Shown here: one piece after another, positions 33,637-41,947 of the stretch
Layout: the number at the start of each line of letters is the position of its first letter
Numbering within the stretch: the first letter of the stretch is position 1
Assembly (NCBI RefSeq): GCF_900141915.1
Contig: NZ_FQZG01000022.1
Coordinates: 1 to 55,819 of the forward strand
Source of the DNA: Tessaracoccus bendigoensis DSM 12906
GTDB lineage: Bacteria; Actinomycetota; Actinomycetes; Propionibacteriales; Propionibacteriaceae
Direction: 5' to 3'
Length of the DNA: 55,819 nt
Notes under the pieces: generated by a model
Seen by the model: the letters and a program-made list of their open reading frames with translations, nothing else
What the model was told of the DNA's origin: nothing
The model's database searches: none
Program-made: the position numbers and the translations under genes

Positions 33637-34059
33637 CACCCTATGGTGCCAAAGGAAAACCGGCCCATGCACGACAGGTGGCGCGAGGCCGGTTGCCGAG
33701 AGAGGGGCCGGTGTTTATGCACCCATGGTAGCCGCCAGGACCGACATCGCGTCAAGACCCCGCACAGGTCTCTTATTATTCTGTGCCGTCCCCACGAGCG
33801 GCGCGTCCGTGGTCGGGCAGGCAGGACGCAGCCTGTACGGTTTCCGGAATCTACCGCGTACGTCCTCCCACCGGCTAGGCCACGTAGCCCCCTGTCAGCG
33901 CATTGTCTGGGATACCCACAACCTGAAACCTGGCTACGACGAGCCAAATCACCACTGAAACACCTAGTCGGAGGCGTTTCGAGCTTCGTCAAACCACGCC
34001 AGAGTCCGCCATCGGATGTCAAGGATTGGGCTCAAAATGGGCTCAGATTGGGCTTAAAC
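33637..34059. other. Gene-free stretch; Abi promoter region and repeats
   Basis: No gene is supported. On the minus strand TTGACG (near 33754) is followed after about 19 bases by TACCAT, a possible promoter for the Abi gene. GCACAG and CTGTGC around 33766-33790 form a short inverted repeat. At 34027-34058 a motif TGGGCT(C/T)A is repeated three times at 11-base spacing. Related TGGGCTT repeats occur near the right end at about 37764-37785, so they could be arm-type sites of the element's recombinase. Confidence 0.4.
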
Positions 34060-34080
34060 CTGGGGTATTCACAGGGGTGC

Positions 34081-35200
34081 GGCCCGTGTTGCGGGTCTGG
34101 GGCGTGGTTGCTCATGCCGGTGTGGTGTTGCCGCGGCTGCTGGCAGATCGGATCGGGCTGACCGTGGGGTTACGTGCGGTGGTCGCCCGACGTGACTTCA
34201 CGCCGCGCCGCGATCGTGGCCGATTGTTGACAGATGCGGTCGCAGCGTTGACTGCTGGCGCGTCGTATCTGTTGGATGTGGAAGCGTTGACCCGGCAGGA
34301 AGCGTTGTTCGGTTCCGGCGGCGCGGCATCGGACACGACGGTGCTGCGTGCGTTGGACGAGTTGGCCTGCCGGATCGTGGCTCATGGTCTTCCCGACTGA
34401 CGCTACGCACGCATGCTGGCGGAGGTCCGTGCTGCTGCTTGGGCAGCGATCATTGCAGGGAACCAGGCCCTGTTGCCTGCGGTGCAGGTAGCCGGACGGC
34501 CCCTGACGAGGTCCGGGACGGGTGAGCCGGTCACGGTGATCCGCGTCGATGCCACGATCATCGAGGCAGCCGGTGATCAAGGAAGCGTCGGTGGCCGGGC
34601 ATTACAAACACGGGATCGGCTGGCATCCGTTGACGCCCGTGGTGCAGCAACACCGGTGACCATCTGGCCGTGATGCAACGTCCCGGTAATGCGGGCTCGT
34701 TGATCGCTTCTGACCACGTGAAGGTGTTGGATGCCGCCTTGGAACAGGTCCCTGCCGAGCATCGCAGGGACTTGTTGGTGACGATCGACGGGGCCGGCGC
34801 CTCCCATGAGGTGATCGAGCACTGCCACCGGCCAGCTCCAGTGGCTCGACACCAGACACCGTACCCAGGCCCATGCCGAGGACAAGGTCAAGGTACTCAA
34901 GGCCATGGGTGCCCAGAAATTGCCCACCGCCGACAAGGACCGTAACGCGGCCTGGCTGCAACTGGCCGCACTCGCGGTCACCTTGACCGCGTGGCTACGA
35001 CACCTCGCCCTCGACGGCGAACTGGCCATCGCAGAACCCAAGACTCTCCGATTCAGGCTGTTTGCTGTCCCGGCCCGGATCGCCCGCCATGCCCGGTCCC
35101 GGATCCTGAAGATCCCCGACGACTGGGCCTGGGCCAAGGATCTGGTCACCGCCCGGAACCGAATCTGGTCCCTCCAACCCGACACCCCCCGACCAACGAA
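34081..35200 (+). pseudogene. IS1380-like transposase remnant
   Basis: Pieces in order: GVVLPRLLADRIGLTVGLRAVVARRDFTPRRDRGRLLTDAVAALTAG..., an in-frame TGA at 34398, RMLAEVRAAAWAAIIAGNQALLPA...VTVIRVDATII, a frame change near 34570 to IKEASVAGHYKHGIGWHPL, another to MQRPGNAGS...LLVTIDGAGASHEVIEHC, a deletion, then LPTADKDRNAAWLQLAALAVTLTAWL...LRFRLFAVPARIARHAR. All match the usual order of an IS1380-type DDE transposase. The element is dead. I could not place terminal inverted repeats. Confidence 0.8.
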
Positions 35201-35607
35201 AGGACATGCAGACCCCGCCGCAAGTGGAAGCGGTAGCCACCCGGGCACCCGGACCAGACGAACACGCCCACCACACGGATCCGGCCTTCCTTGGGTCAGC
35301 CAGCCCGGCGATCAGACCCAGCACACCCCAGTGAATCATCGAGGCTAACCTGACACACCGAAGCACAGGTGTGGAGAACCGCTCCGGAACCCCACACCTG
35401 TGCTACCAGATACGCGCACAACCGCTACCAAACCCCTCTGCTAACTAAACACCTGTCCACAAACTTTCGAGGGTATGTTCCTTTCCCCTTGCCAGCACGT
35501 ACTTCTGTACTGGGGGTAGGTCCGTCGGAGTGGCTTTGGGGTAGGTTTTGGAGGACGTGCAGGAGCGACAGCGTGGTCAACCCAGAGGACTCGCGAAAGG
35601 CCCCCAC

Positions 35608-35802
35608 ATGACCAGCCGAACGTTCACCAGAACGCATCCACGCTATGCAACGCTGCCCCAATCCGCAGAGTACTGCAGAAGCTCTCGACGCTCACTGGAG
35701 CGCCGCATCTCTGAGGGCAAGCTCACCCGCTACAAGAACGGCTTCCGCGTCCTCGTCGACCTGGATGAGGTCGACGCACTTCTACGGGGTGAACGCCGCT
35801 GA
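35608..35802 (+). CDS. Excisionase-like HTH protein
   Basis: A 64-residue protein (ATG 35608). YATLPQSAEYCRSSRRSLERRISEGKLTRYKNGFRVLVDLDEVDALL is the winged-helix pattern of Xis/AlpA proteins, which bend DNA for excision and often control integrase expression. It lies about 2 kb inside the right att site. No standard integrase gene stands beside it. Confidence 0.75.
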   Translation: MTSRTFTRTHPRYATLPQSAEYCRSSRRSLERRISEGKLTRYKNGFRVLVDLDEVDALLRGERR

Positions 35803-35843
35803 CTTGCGCTCTGGCGACTTGAGGAGTCATGTGAGTTGCTTCT

Positions 35844-36620
35844 TCAAGCATTCGGTCGCACGTCCAAGCCCTCTCGTAGAGCTTTGAGCTGGTCAACGAC
35901 GAGGTCCACGGAGGGTCTGTCGTGCTGGGCTACTTGCGTTGCCAGAGTCGGCAATTTGGTATCCAGAATAGACCTGAGGCGGTGCAAGGACTCCTCCTTC
36001 CAAGAGCCACTGAGTTGCTTGCCGGCTCTGTACGGACCGACCAACATGTTGTCGTAATCCCACTTGCCGCCAGCCTCGCCGTCTGACCAGAGGGCATCCC
36101 CATCCGGTCCGTGGTACGTGGCCTTCAGGAGAGGCCCAAGGTCCCGGGAGTCGCTTCGTGTGCTGGCAACGCGATAGTTCCAGGCAATGACCTTCAACCC
36201 GATCATGGAGCTGAGAGTGGGAATCCTGACTGTCGCATGTCCAGCTTCCACGATGTCTGCGCTTTCGGCTGCTTCAGCCATGCCGGTCACATCGAGCGTG
36301 ATTCCATCTGCTGTCTGCACGATCCCCCCGGGAGCCACTTCGGGTCCGTAGGGGATCACATCCACCTGCACGCCGTCGACCACGAAACGAATGCCAACCC
36401 CGTGTGGGCCATCGAGTTGCTTCAATCGCTCATGGTAATCGGCGAGAGAGGTGACCAGGATCGAAATGTCGACGTCGAGGGTCCGTGCGACCAGCGGTAG
36501 CCCTGCGACGTTGTGTACCCGATAGTCGCGTGCAAATGCGCCCACGAGCGTGTACTCGGGGATCATTTGTGAAAGGGAATGCAGGAGTCCCGCCGGCAAC
36601 GCAGAAAATGCCTCGGTCAT
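35844..36620 (-). CDS. AbiEii-type nucleotidyltransferase (toxin)
   Basis: A 258-residue protein with GAFARDYRVH...ARTLDVDISI (about residues 27-54) as the nucleotidyltransferase core with paired Asp at about 49 and 51, then VRIPTLSSMIGLKVIAWNYR, typical of the AbiEii group. Its start overlaps the AbiEi-like gene by ATGA. Members transfer nucleotides to tRNA or other targets and stop growth. Being second in the operon fits a toxin following its antitoxin. Confidence 0.78.
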   Translation of the reverse strand: MTEAFSALPAGLLHSLSQMIPEYTLVGAFARDYRVHNVAGLPLVARTLDVDISILVTSLADYHERLKQLDGPHGVGIRFVVDGVQVDVIPYGPEVAPGGIVQTADGITLDVTGMAEAAESADIVEAGHATVRIPTLSSMIGLKVIAWNYRVASTRSDSRDLGPLLKATYHGPDGDALWSDGEAGGKWDYDNMLVGPYRAGKQLSGSWKEESLHRLRSILDTKLPTLATQVAQHDRPSVDLVVDQLKALREGLDVRPNA

Positions 36621-37615
36621 CGCGCAAACGCCCACTGCTGAAGGTTTGCCAGTTTCTGCGCTGCGGACGCTTCCCGCGGGTCACCACCAGCCAGGGCATC
36701 CGCATAGGCGAGGAGGGGGGGCACGAATCTGTCGTCATGCAGGAGGCCAGCTGACCAGAATCGTTCCCGGAGGATGACTTGCGCCTGGCCATCCCGTGTC
36801 AGCCGGGCGTCACGTCGGATCTCCCGCCACGGCGGGTCGCTGTAGAGGACTGTTCGGTCCGGAACCAGCTCGGCACCGAAGTGCGCGAGGGCGGAACCAC
36901 CGCCGATAGTGCCGGCGGCAATGTCAACCCAGTCGCGGGTCCACCAGTCAGGCTGGGGCCCTGTTAGCTCCAACTCCTTCAAGCGGGGTCTAAGGTCGCG
37001 GACGTAGCCGTCGACCCAGTCCTGAGCCAGTCGATCCCAGTCAATCAAGGTGCGACTCCCACGTTCCCCAAACACGTGACCACGATCGCGAAGGTCGATC
37101 AGCGTATTTGTGACCGTGCCCTTCGACACCTGCGCAAGAGCCGCTAGTCGCTCGTGACTGAGTCCGATTGACTCCGGAGCCACCAAGAGGACGAACGCGA
37201 CTTTCAGTCCCGCCGGATTGGTGGAGGCGGGCTGCGCCGAAGTCCCCCGGTTTGCTCGCAGTCGCGGCTTCCTGCCTTCGACATGGACGTGAAAGCCCGG
37301 GAAGTTGAGGAAGGCGTTCCCGCCGCTGTCGACGTAGTTGATCCCCAGAGCCCGATACTGATCACCCCGCTGCTTCGGGATCGACGGCAACGCCAGTATC
37401 GCGTTCCCACCCCGGCTCTCGCGCCAACGCACTGCTTCAGCGGGGCCGAGCGGCTGAGACCGCCATTTGGCGTCGACGACGGCCTCCATCGTGCCGGTTC
37501 GGACCGGAATCGTGACGATGAAGTCATCGGGCCCTTCGTCCCTGCCGTCACCACGCTGCGATTCGACTCCAAGCTCCCGAAGTACGTTCGAGATCTCGTC
37601 GGATAAAATGTCCAT
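36617..37615 (-). CDS. AbiEi-like antitoxin / transcriptional regulator
   Basis: A 332-residue protein. The middle has a winged HTH (LSHERLAALAQVSKGTVTNTLIDLRDRGHVFG, about 150-182) and the C-terminal domain resembles the AbiEi antitoxin group that accompanies AbiEii nucleotidyltransferases. The N-terminus (DDFIVTIPVRTGTMEAVVDAKWRSQPLGPAEAVRW) looks like a degenerate nuclease-type fold. A perfect palindrome stands 24 bp upstream, matching the known negative autoregulation of abiE by its antitoxin. Confidence 0.75.
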   Translation of the reverse strand: MDILSDEISNVLRELGVESQRGDGRDEGPDDFIVTIPVRTGTMEAVVDAKWRSQPLGPAEAVRWRESRGGNAILALPSIPKQRGDQYRALGINYVDSGGNAFLNFPGFHVHVEGRKPRLRANRGTSAQPASTNPAGLKVAFVLLVAPESIGLSHERLAALAQVSKGTVTNTLIDLRDRGHVFGERGSRTLIDWDRLAQDWVDGYVRDLRPRLKELELTGPQPDWWTRDWVDIAAGTIGGGSALAHFGAELVPDRTVLYSDPPWREIRRDARLTRDGQAQVILRERFWSAGLLHDDRFVPPLLAYADALAGGDPREASAAQKLANLQQWAFAR

Positions 37616-37638
37616 ACGGTCAATACTACTGACCGAAC

Positions 37639-37651
37639 GGCCAAATTGGCC
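37639..37651. promoter_or_regulatory. Palindromic operator upstream of AbiE pair
   Basis: GGCCAA-A-TTGGCC, a perfect 6-bp inverted repeat, 24 bp before the AbiEi-like start. CCGAACGG and CAAACGGG flank it. Confidence 0.6.
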
Positions 37652-37829
37652 AAACGGGACGCTCGGCCAGTTAATGAGGTAGAGGCGCAGTGCTTCAACT
37701 CGACCGAGCGCTCCGGGCCAAAAGCCTGCCGGACGACGTTCGTACGCTGGCTGCTCAAAATCGCTGGGCTTTCACTGGGCTTCAGCTTCCCAGAACGCGG
37801 TTCAACACCTTGTCAGAAGGCACTTGAAC

Positions 37830-37855
37830 AGGGGTTCGAGTCCCCTATGCTCCAC
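37830..37855 (+). other. Right attachment site (attR), 26-bp direct repeat
   Basis: Identical to 20083-20108 (T arm and acceptor end of tRNA-Ala) with no upstream tRNA body. It defines the right end of an element of about 17.7 kb. Confidence 0.88.
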
Positions 37856-38187
37856 CCAAGGTGTCTTACGGGAGCACGCGACATCGCTGTTCCTGGTTGC
37901 TGGGCCCATCGAAGCGAAGGTTGCCCCCGTCTTCCTGCGCGCAGGGCGAAGCCCGGAGCTGCAGGATCTAGTCGTCTCCTTTGGACGAAGACCCCCTATC
38001 TGGCTTCTACAACGCCGCTTTGCTCCGCGACGAAGAGGCTCTCCGAGGCGCCAACAGGATGGCTCGGCCAAAACTACGGAAACGGTTGAAGCGAAGTTGC
38101 ACAAACGTGTCCCTGAACCAGGCTTTCCGACTGATGCTCGCAGCGGCAGCAGAGTTGCGATACGTGCCCAGGACAGAAGCTGGGAGT
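37856..38187. other. Gene-free stretch right of attR
   Basis: I see no supported gene. The first bases after attR carry GGTGTC and GCCC(A)ATCGAAGC, also found in similar order right after attL (20114-20141), so the original chromosomal flank or a second att-like copy may be here. Confidence 0.4.
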
Positions 38188-38776
38188 TCAGTTCGGGAAA
38201 TCGATCTGCCAGCCGTGTGGCGGTGGGGAGCCGTGAGCGAGGATGTGCCCAATGAGCTTCAGTGCGGTCGGGATCGGCACCGTGTCGCGGTCGGGGTACT
38301 CGTCCTCATGCCAGACAGCCACCAGGCCGACACCCGCCGATCCTGCGCCCCCGCACCTGCGGCTCGGTCTTCATCGGGAATGCTGATCGCCGGAAAGCTG
38401 CGCGCAAAGCGCGTCCGGAGTGCCTCAGATTCGCGAAGCGCGCTGATGGCCGCGCCACGGCGGATCGTGTCGTGGCGGAATGCCTCGAACCGGGCGTAGG
38501 CGATCCCAACAACCGCATTCTTCTCTTGAGGTGAGAGTGCTGATGTTGGCCAGAAGCCGATCAGGTTGCGCCAGCCAGAGAGGAGTTCGTGCTTGTGCGT
38601 GACGTCAATCAGATCGATGAGGAAGTCGGGAAACTCGTCGGACTGCTCAAGAACCAGATAGATCCAGCCCTTGAACTCATCCAGGGTGACCGCGCCGGCC
38701 GCGAGGCACGACAGAGCCAACCCGAGAGATCCTGGGAATCGTCACGAGACACGTGCCAGAGCAGGTTGTCAACCAT
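38188..38776 (-). pseudogene. Hypothetical protein gene broken by two frameshifts
   Basis: Read from ATG 38776: MVDNLLWHVSRDDSQDLSGW LCRA, then a one-base loss near 38714, then LAAGAVTLDEFKGWIYLVLEQSDEFPDFLIDLIDVTHKHELLSGWRNLIGFWPTSAL..., then a second frame change near 38325, and finally VGLVAVWHEDEYPDRDTVPIPTALKLIGHIL...HGWQIDFPN with a stop at 38188. The three pieces join smoothly into one protein of about 195 residues. The family is not recognised. Confidence 0.6.
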
Positions 38777-38918
38777 AGTTCAATGCTATCGAAGGGGCTC
38801 TTGGGCATTCTCTGGCTTCAGTGACGCGGGCCGAGTCATCAGCCCGTCGATCGCCGCTGTATCCATGCCGAACAGGTTCAGGGGTACTCAGCCAAATCAA
38901 CATGGAACCGTCGGCGTG

Positions 38919-39221
38919 GTGGATATGTCGTCGTTACCTGTGGAAGGGCTCGTCACCAGCGGTATACCGCTGGTGTTGCGCTACCCGCGCCACTACACCG
39001 ATACGAAACCCCTGGTGGGGAAGCGTGTCATCCACCTGGCGACTGCGGTGCTCGACGGTCTGGGGCCGTGGGCGGCGGAACACTGCTCCGGCCCCGACGA
39101 TCTGTTGTTTCCTGCGAAGCGGACCGGGAAGGTGATGAGTGAGACGCTGCTCGCATCGGCGCATCGTCGTGCCGCAGCGGCTGGGGGAAGTGACGGTCAA
39201 CTACCCTCGACGCGTTCATAG
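38919..39221 (+). pseudogene. Tyrosine integrase fragment
   Basis: KPLVGKRVIHLATAVLDGLGPWAAE...GPDDLLFPAKRTGKVMSETLLASAHRRAAAAGG matches the middle of the catalytic domain of phage-type integrases (the part before the HxxR box). The start of the gene and the R/H/Y active site are gone. It runs into the end of drmC. A previous element may have sat here. Confidence 0.6.
38935..38968 (-). repeat. Single copy of the left-edge repeat
   Basis: On the minus strand TACCGCTGGTGACGAGCC then CTTCC(A)CAGGTAACGA, differing from 91-122 at only a few bases. It is adjacent to the integrase fragment. Confidence 0.6.
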
Positions 39222-39934
39222 AGGGTGGATGCCACGTCTTGCAGTTGCTTCTCCACGGTCTCTGTAAGGCTGCGGGAGTCAATCCGAAGCCCCAGCTCCA
39301 CGTTGTGGTGTTCAGCGCTGACGCTGAAGTTGGCACTTGTCACCACCAGAAATCTGTGGTCCACCGCTATGAATTTGGCGTGGTTGCGGAACGTCTTACC
39401 GTCTGTGCTTCTGGTGCGGAACACCGTGGCTGCCGTGAGCTGGGCCGCGACCTCCCCGCTGGTGGTGGCGCCCGACCATTCGTTCTGGTCGGCAGCTTGG
39501 GTGTCCAGGTAGACGCGCACGTCGACGGTGCCGTGCTCTGCCACCTCCCTTAGGGCGTTCCACAGTGTCGACGACTTCTGGAAGTTGAACGTCGAGCACG
39601 TCACCGACGTCCTAGCGCTGAGCACCAAGGCGCGGATCGACGTCGTCAGCGAACCGTAGTCGGCCAGGTTTCCGGGCAGGGTCCAGATTGGCGAGACCTC
39701 GGTGGTGTTGGCCTCGGCAGCCCCCTGGATGGCACGCAGCACCGGCAGGGTGACCGACAGGTTCGACGCCGACAGTCCCGCGTCCTCCAGCGCGGCGCGA
39801 ATCTCTGAGCGCCTTGACTGCGCCAGTGACTGCAGCGCCTGCGCGAGAGTGTCGCCGTCGGCCAACCGGGCGGCGAGCCGACCTGCCTCGCCCCCGCTCA
39901 GCAGCCCACCAAGCCGGGCGGTGGCGTCGCTCAC
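39197..39934 (-). CDS. drmC: DISARM phospholipase D-like protein DrmC
   Basis: A 245-residue protein with one PLD motif, NHAKFIAVDHRFLVVTSANFS (HxK-x4-D), after a helical N-terminus. The order drmA-drmB-drmC is the conserved core of DISARM, which restricts incoming phage DNA. It starts at GTG 39934, overlapping the drmB stop (GTGA). DrmC is the least essential part in studied systems. Confidence 0.85.
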   Translation of the reverse strand: MSDATARLGGLLSGGEAGRLAARLADGDTLAQALQSLAQSRRSEIRAALEDAGLSASNLSVTLPVLRAIQGAAEANTTEVSPIWTLPGNLADYGSLTTSIRALVLSARTSVTCSTFNFQKSSTLWNALREVAEHGTVDVRVYLDTQAADQNEWSGATTSGEVAAQLTAATVFRTRSTDGKTFRNHAKFIAVDHRFLVVTSANFSVSAEHHNVELGLRIDSRSLTETVEKQLQDVASTLYERVEGS

Positions 39935-41946
39935 GACGACACCTCGAAGAAGCCGAGGCCGGTGTATTCGCCGGGGAGCCCGATCAGGAAGCGACGGTCC
40001 AGGAACCGGTTGGCCGTCTCGCAGGAGGTTTCCGACGCCATGGTGCAGTTGTGGCAGGCCGCGCCGTGCAGGAAGTCCTCGGGGTCCTTCGGGGTGCGAT
40101 GCGCGCAGATCGGGTCCGACGAGCAGCGGCGCGCCCGGCCAAGGGCGGCGTCGACGATCCGACGCAGCCGCTCCGGCTCGCTCAGCTGGACCAGTCCGCC
40201 CAGCGTGCCGTCGCTGTCGGAGGAGGTGGTCAGCAGCAGGAGGCCGGCCGCGGCGGGGTGCTGGCCGTCGGCCTGCCAGGCGTAGAGGCGCTCGGAGATG
40301 CTGGCGGCGCCGTAGCCCGACGACATAGCCATCTCACGCAGCAGCACGTGCGCGAACGTGTGAAGCAGCCAGTACCGAGGCGGACGCAGGCGACTGTCCG
40401 GGTCCACGTTGGTGGCGGTGCTGGAGAGGCGGTTGGCGAAGTTGCGTCGGTGGGCCTCGACGTGTGCGCCCCACAGCGTGGACGCCTCGACCCTCGCCTC
40501 CCAATCGGAGATGGCCTGCTCGTCGAACTCCAGGAAGATGCCCTCGCCCCGGTTCAGCGTGGCCACCGCCCAGCGGGGTGCTGTCAGGGAGAGCTGCGCG
40601 CGGCGGGCGGGTTCGTCGTCGATGCGGTCCAGAGCGTCCAGGCGGGTGAATCCGAGCAGCGCGGATGCCTCCCGCAGCCGCTCGACCGCCAGTACCCGCG
40701 TGATCGCGCTCGGTAGGCCGGGGGCAATGGGGCGTTGGCTGAGTGTCAGACCGCTCGCCTCATCCTCGTGGTGCTGCCCGCCGACGCCCCGCGTCAGGTA
40801 CATCCACTCGGGTGCGATCAGGTCGAGCGGCGACCACTCGGCCGTTGCCTTGGCCTCCTCCGACGGGTCGGGCGTCGCGATGGCGGCGTCGAGCGCCTCG
40901 GCCAGCGCCTCGTCGGAGACCTTGGTGATGTCGAGCTTGTCCTTCAGCAGCTTGCGCAGGAACCCGAGGTTCCCGACGTAGTCGGTCAAGTCCTCGCCGA
41001 CCAGGACCCGCAGCCGATCCGCCAGGCTGCCGGTGTGCTCACCGGCGTCCATCGGCAGCACGATCACGCGTTGCAGGATGGGGAACCACAGGTTCGAGGC
41101 GCCGATCAGGATCAGGTGGGTGACGGCGTTGCAGCCGCCGGTGGCGTAGGCGTCGAGGTGGGGGTGACGTCCCCGGCAGGCGGGCAGTTTGGCCTGCCCG
41201 GCGGCGCCCTGCGCCTCGCTCATGGTGCGGCTGGCGCCGCAGGAGTTGCACCTGATGGTCGACGACGCGCCACGGGCGAGCGTGCTTTCCGTCATCCTCA
41301 GCGCGGGGACCGCCGCGGTGGGGCATGGCTGGCCGTGGTGCACCCACAGTTCGTAGGGGAACTCGTCGAGGTGGCCGTTGGTGCAGGTGAGCAGGTAGCG
41401 GGCGGGCAGCGCCAACGAACGCCTCCTGCCGCCGCCCTTGCGGCCCTTGCCGCGGCCGGGGCAGCCGACGTGCTCGAACTTGGCCTCGTCCGGCCGGTAG
41501 GGGTGCGTGTTCTTGTACTCGAACGTGCTGATCCCGGCCAGCCGGTCACAGCCGGTGCAGCGCAGCCACTGCGGGAAGACCCGGGCTGGGATGCCGAGGT
41601 CGCGGCCCTCGTCGTCGAACGGCGACGTGGTGGGTTGGTGCGGGAACGGGCGCAGCTCCAGCACCTGCTGCCCGAGCTGGCGGCGCACCGCGTCCAGCAA
41701 CTTGGGGGCATGGACGTGGGGGATGCCGTCGCGGCGCGCCCAGATGCGCTCCCAGGCGTCGAGGCCGCTGGGCATGACGGTGAAGTGCGGCAGCTCCACG
41801 ATCGCGCCCGGTCCGTAGGTGAACATCAGCGACGACGGCCTGGCAGAGCCGACCTTTGCGAAGTTCTTCTTGGTGCCCGCCTCGCCGAGGCGTTCGGCGT
41901 CGCCCAGCGGATCTAGCTGATTGGGGCCGGGCGAGAAATCTGCCAT
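39931..41946 (-). CDS. drmB: DISARM protein DrmB (DUF1998)
   Basis: A 671-residue protein. The N-terminus has GPGAIVELPHFTVMPSGLDAWER, then CTGCDRL and CNSCGAS zinc-type motifs. The DUF1998 C-terminal part has YWLLHTFAHVLLREMAMSSGYGAASISERLY and a Cys/His cluster (ICAHRTPKD...CHNCTMASETSCE). It forms a complex with DrmA that loads on DNA. The ATG at 41946 follows AGGAGG and is one base after the drmA stop. It is intact. Confidence 0.92.
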   Translation of the reverse strand: MADFSPGPNQLDPLGDAERLGEAGTKKNFAKVGSARPSSLMFTYGPGAIVELPHFTVMPSGLDAWERIWARRDGIPHVHAPKLLDAVRRQLGQQVLELRPFPHQPTTSPFDDEGRDLGIPARVFPQWLRCTGCDRLAGISTFEYKNTHPYRPDEAKFEHVGCPGRGKGRKGGGRRRSLALPARYLLTCTNGHLDEFPYELWVHHGQPCPTAAVPALRMTESTLARGASSTIRCNSCGASRTMSEAQGAAGQAKLPACRGRHPHLDAYATGGCNAVTHLILIGASNLWFPILQRVIVLPMDAGEHTGSLADRLRVLVGEDLTDYVGNLGFLRKLLKDKLDITKVSDEALAEALDAAIATPDPSEEAKATAEWSPLDLIAPEWMYLTRGVGGQHHEDEASGLTLSQRPIAPGLPSAITRVLAVERLREASALLGFTRLDALDRIDDEPARRAQLSLTAPRWAVATLNRGEGIFLEFDEQAISDWEARVEASTLWGAHVEAHRRNFANRLSSTATNVDPDSRLRPPRYWLLHTFAHVLLREMAMSSGYGAASISERLYAWQADGQHPAAAGLLLLTTSSDSDGTLGGLVQLSEPERLRRIVDAALGRARRCSSDPICAHRTPKDPEDFLHGAACHNCTMASETSCETANRFLDRRFLIGLPGEYTGLGFFEVSS

Positions 41947-41947
41947 T

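Noticed and set aside
33616-34161. Plus-strand frames downstream of the Abi gene
   Set aside because: Arg/Pro/Cys-rich translation with no start signal and no continuity with the IS1380 remnant.
37646-38255. Plus-strand frames crossing attR
   Set aside because: They read through the tRNA fragment (FESPMLHP type sequence), a usual artefact of tRNA ends.
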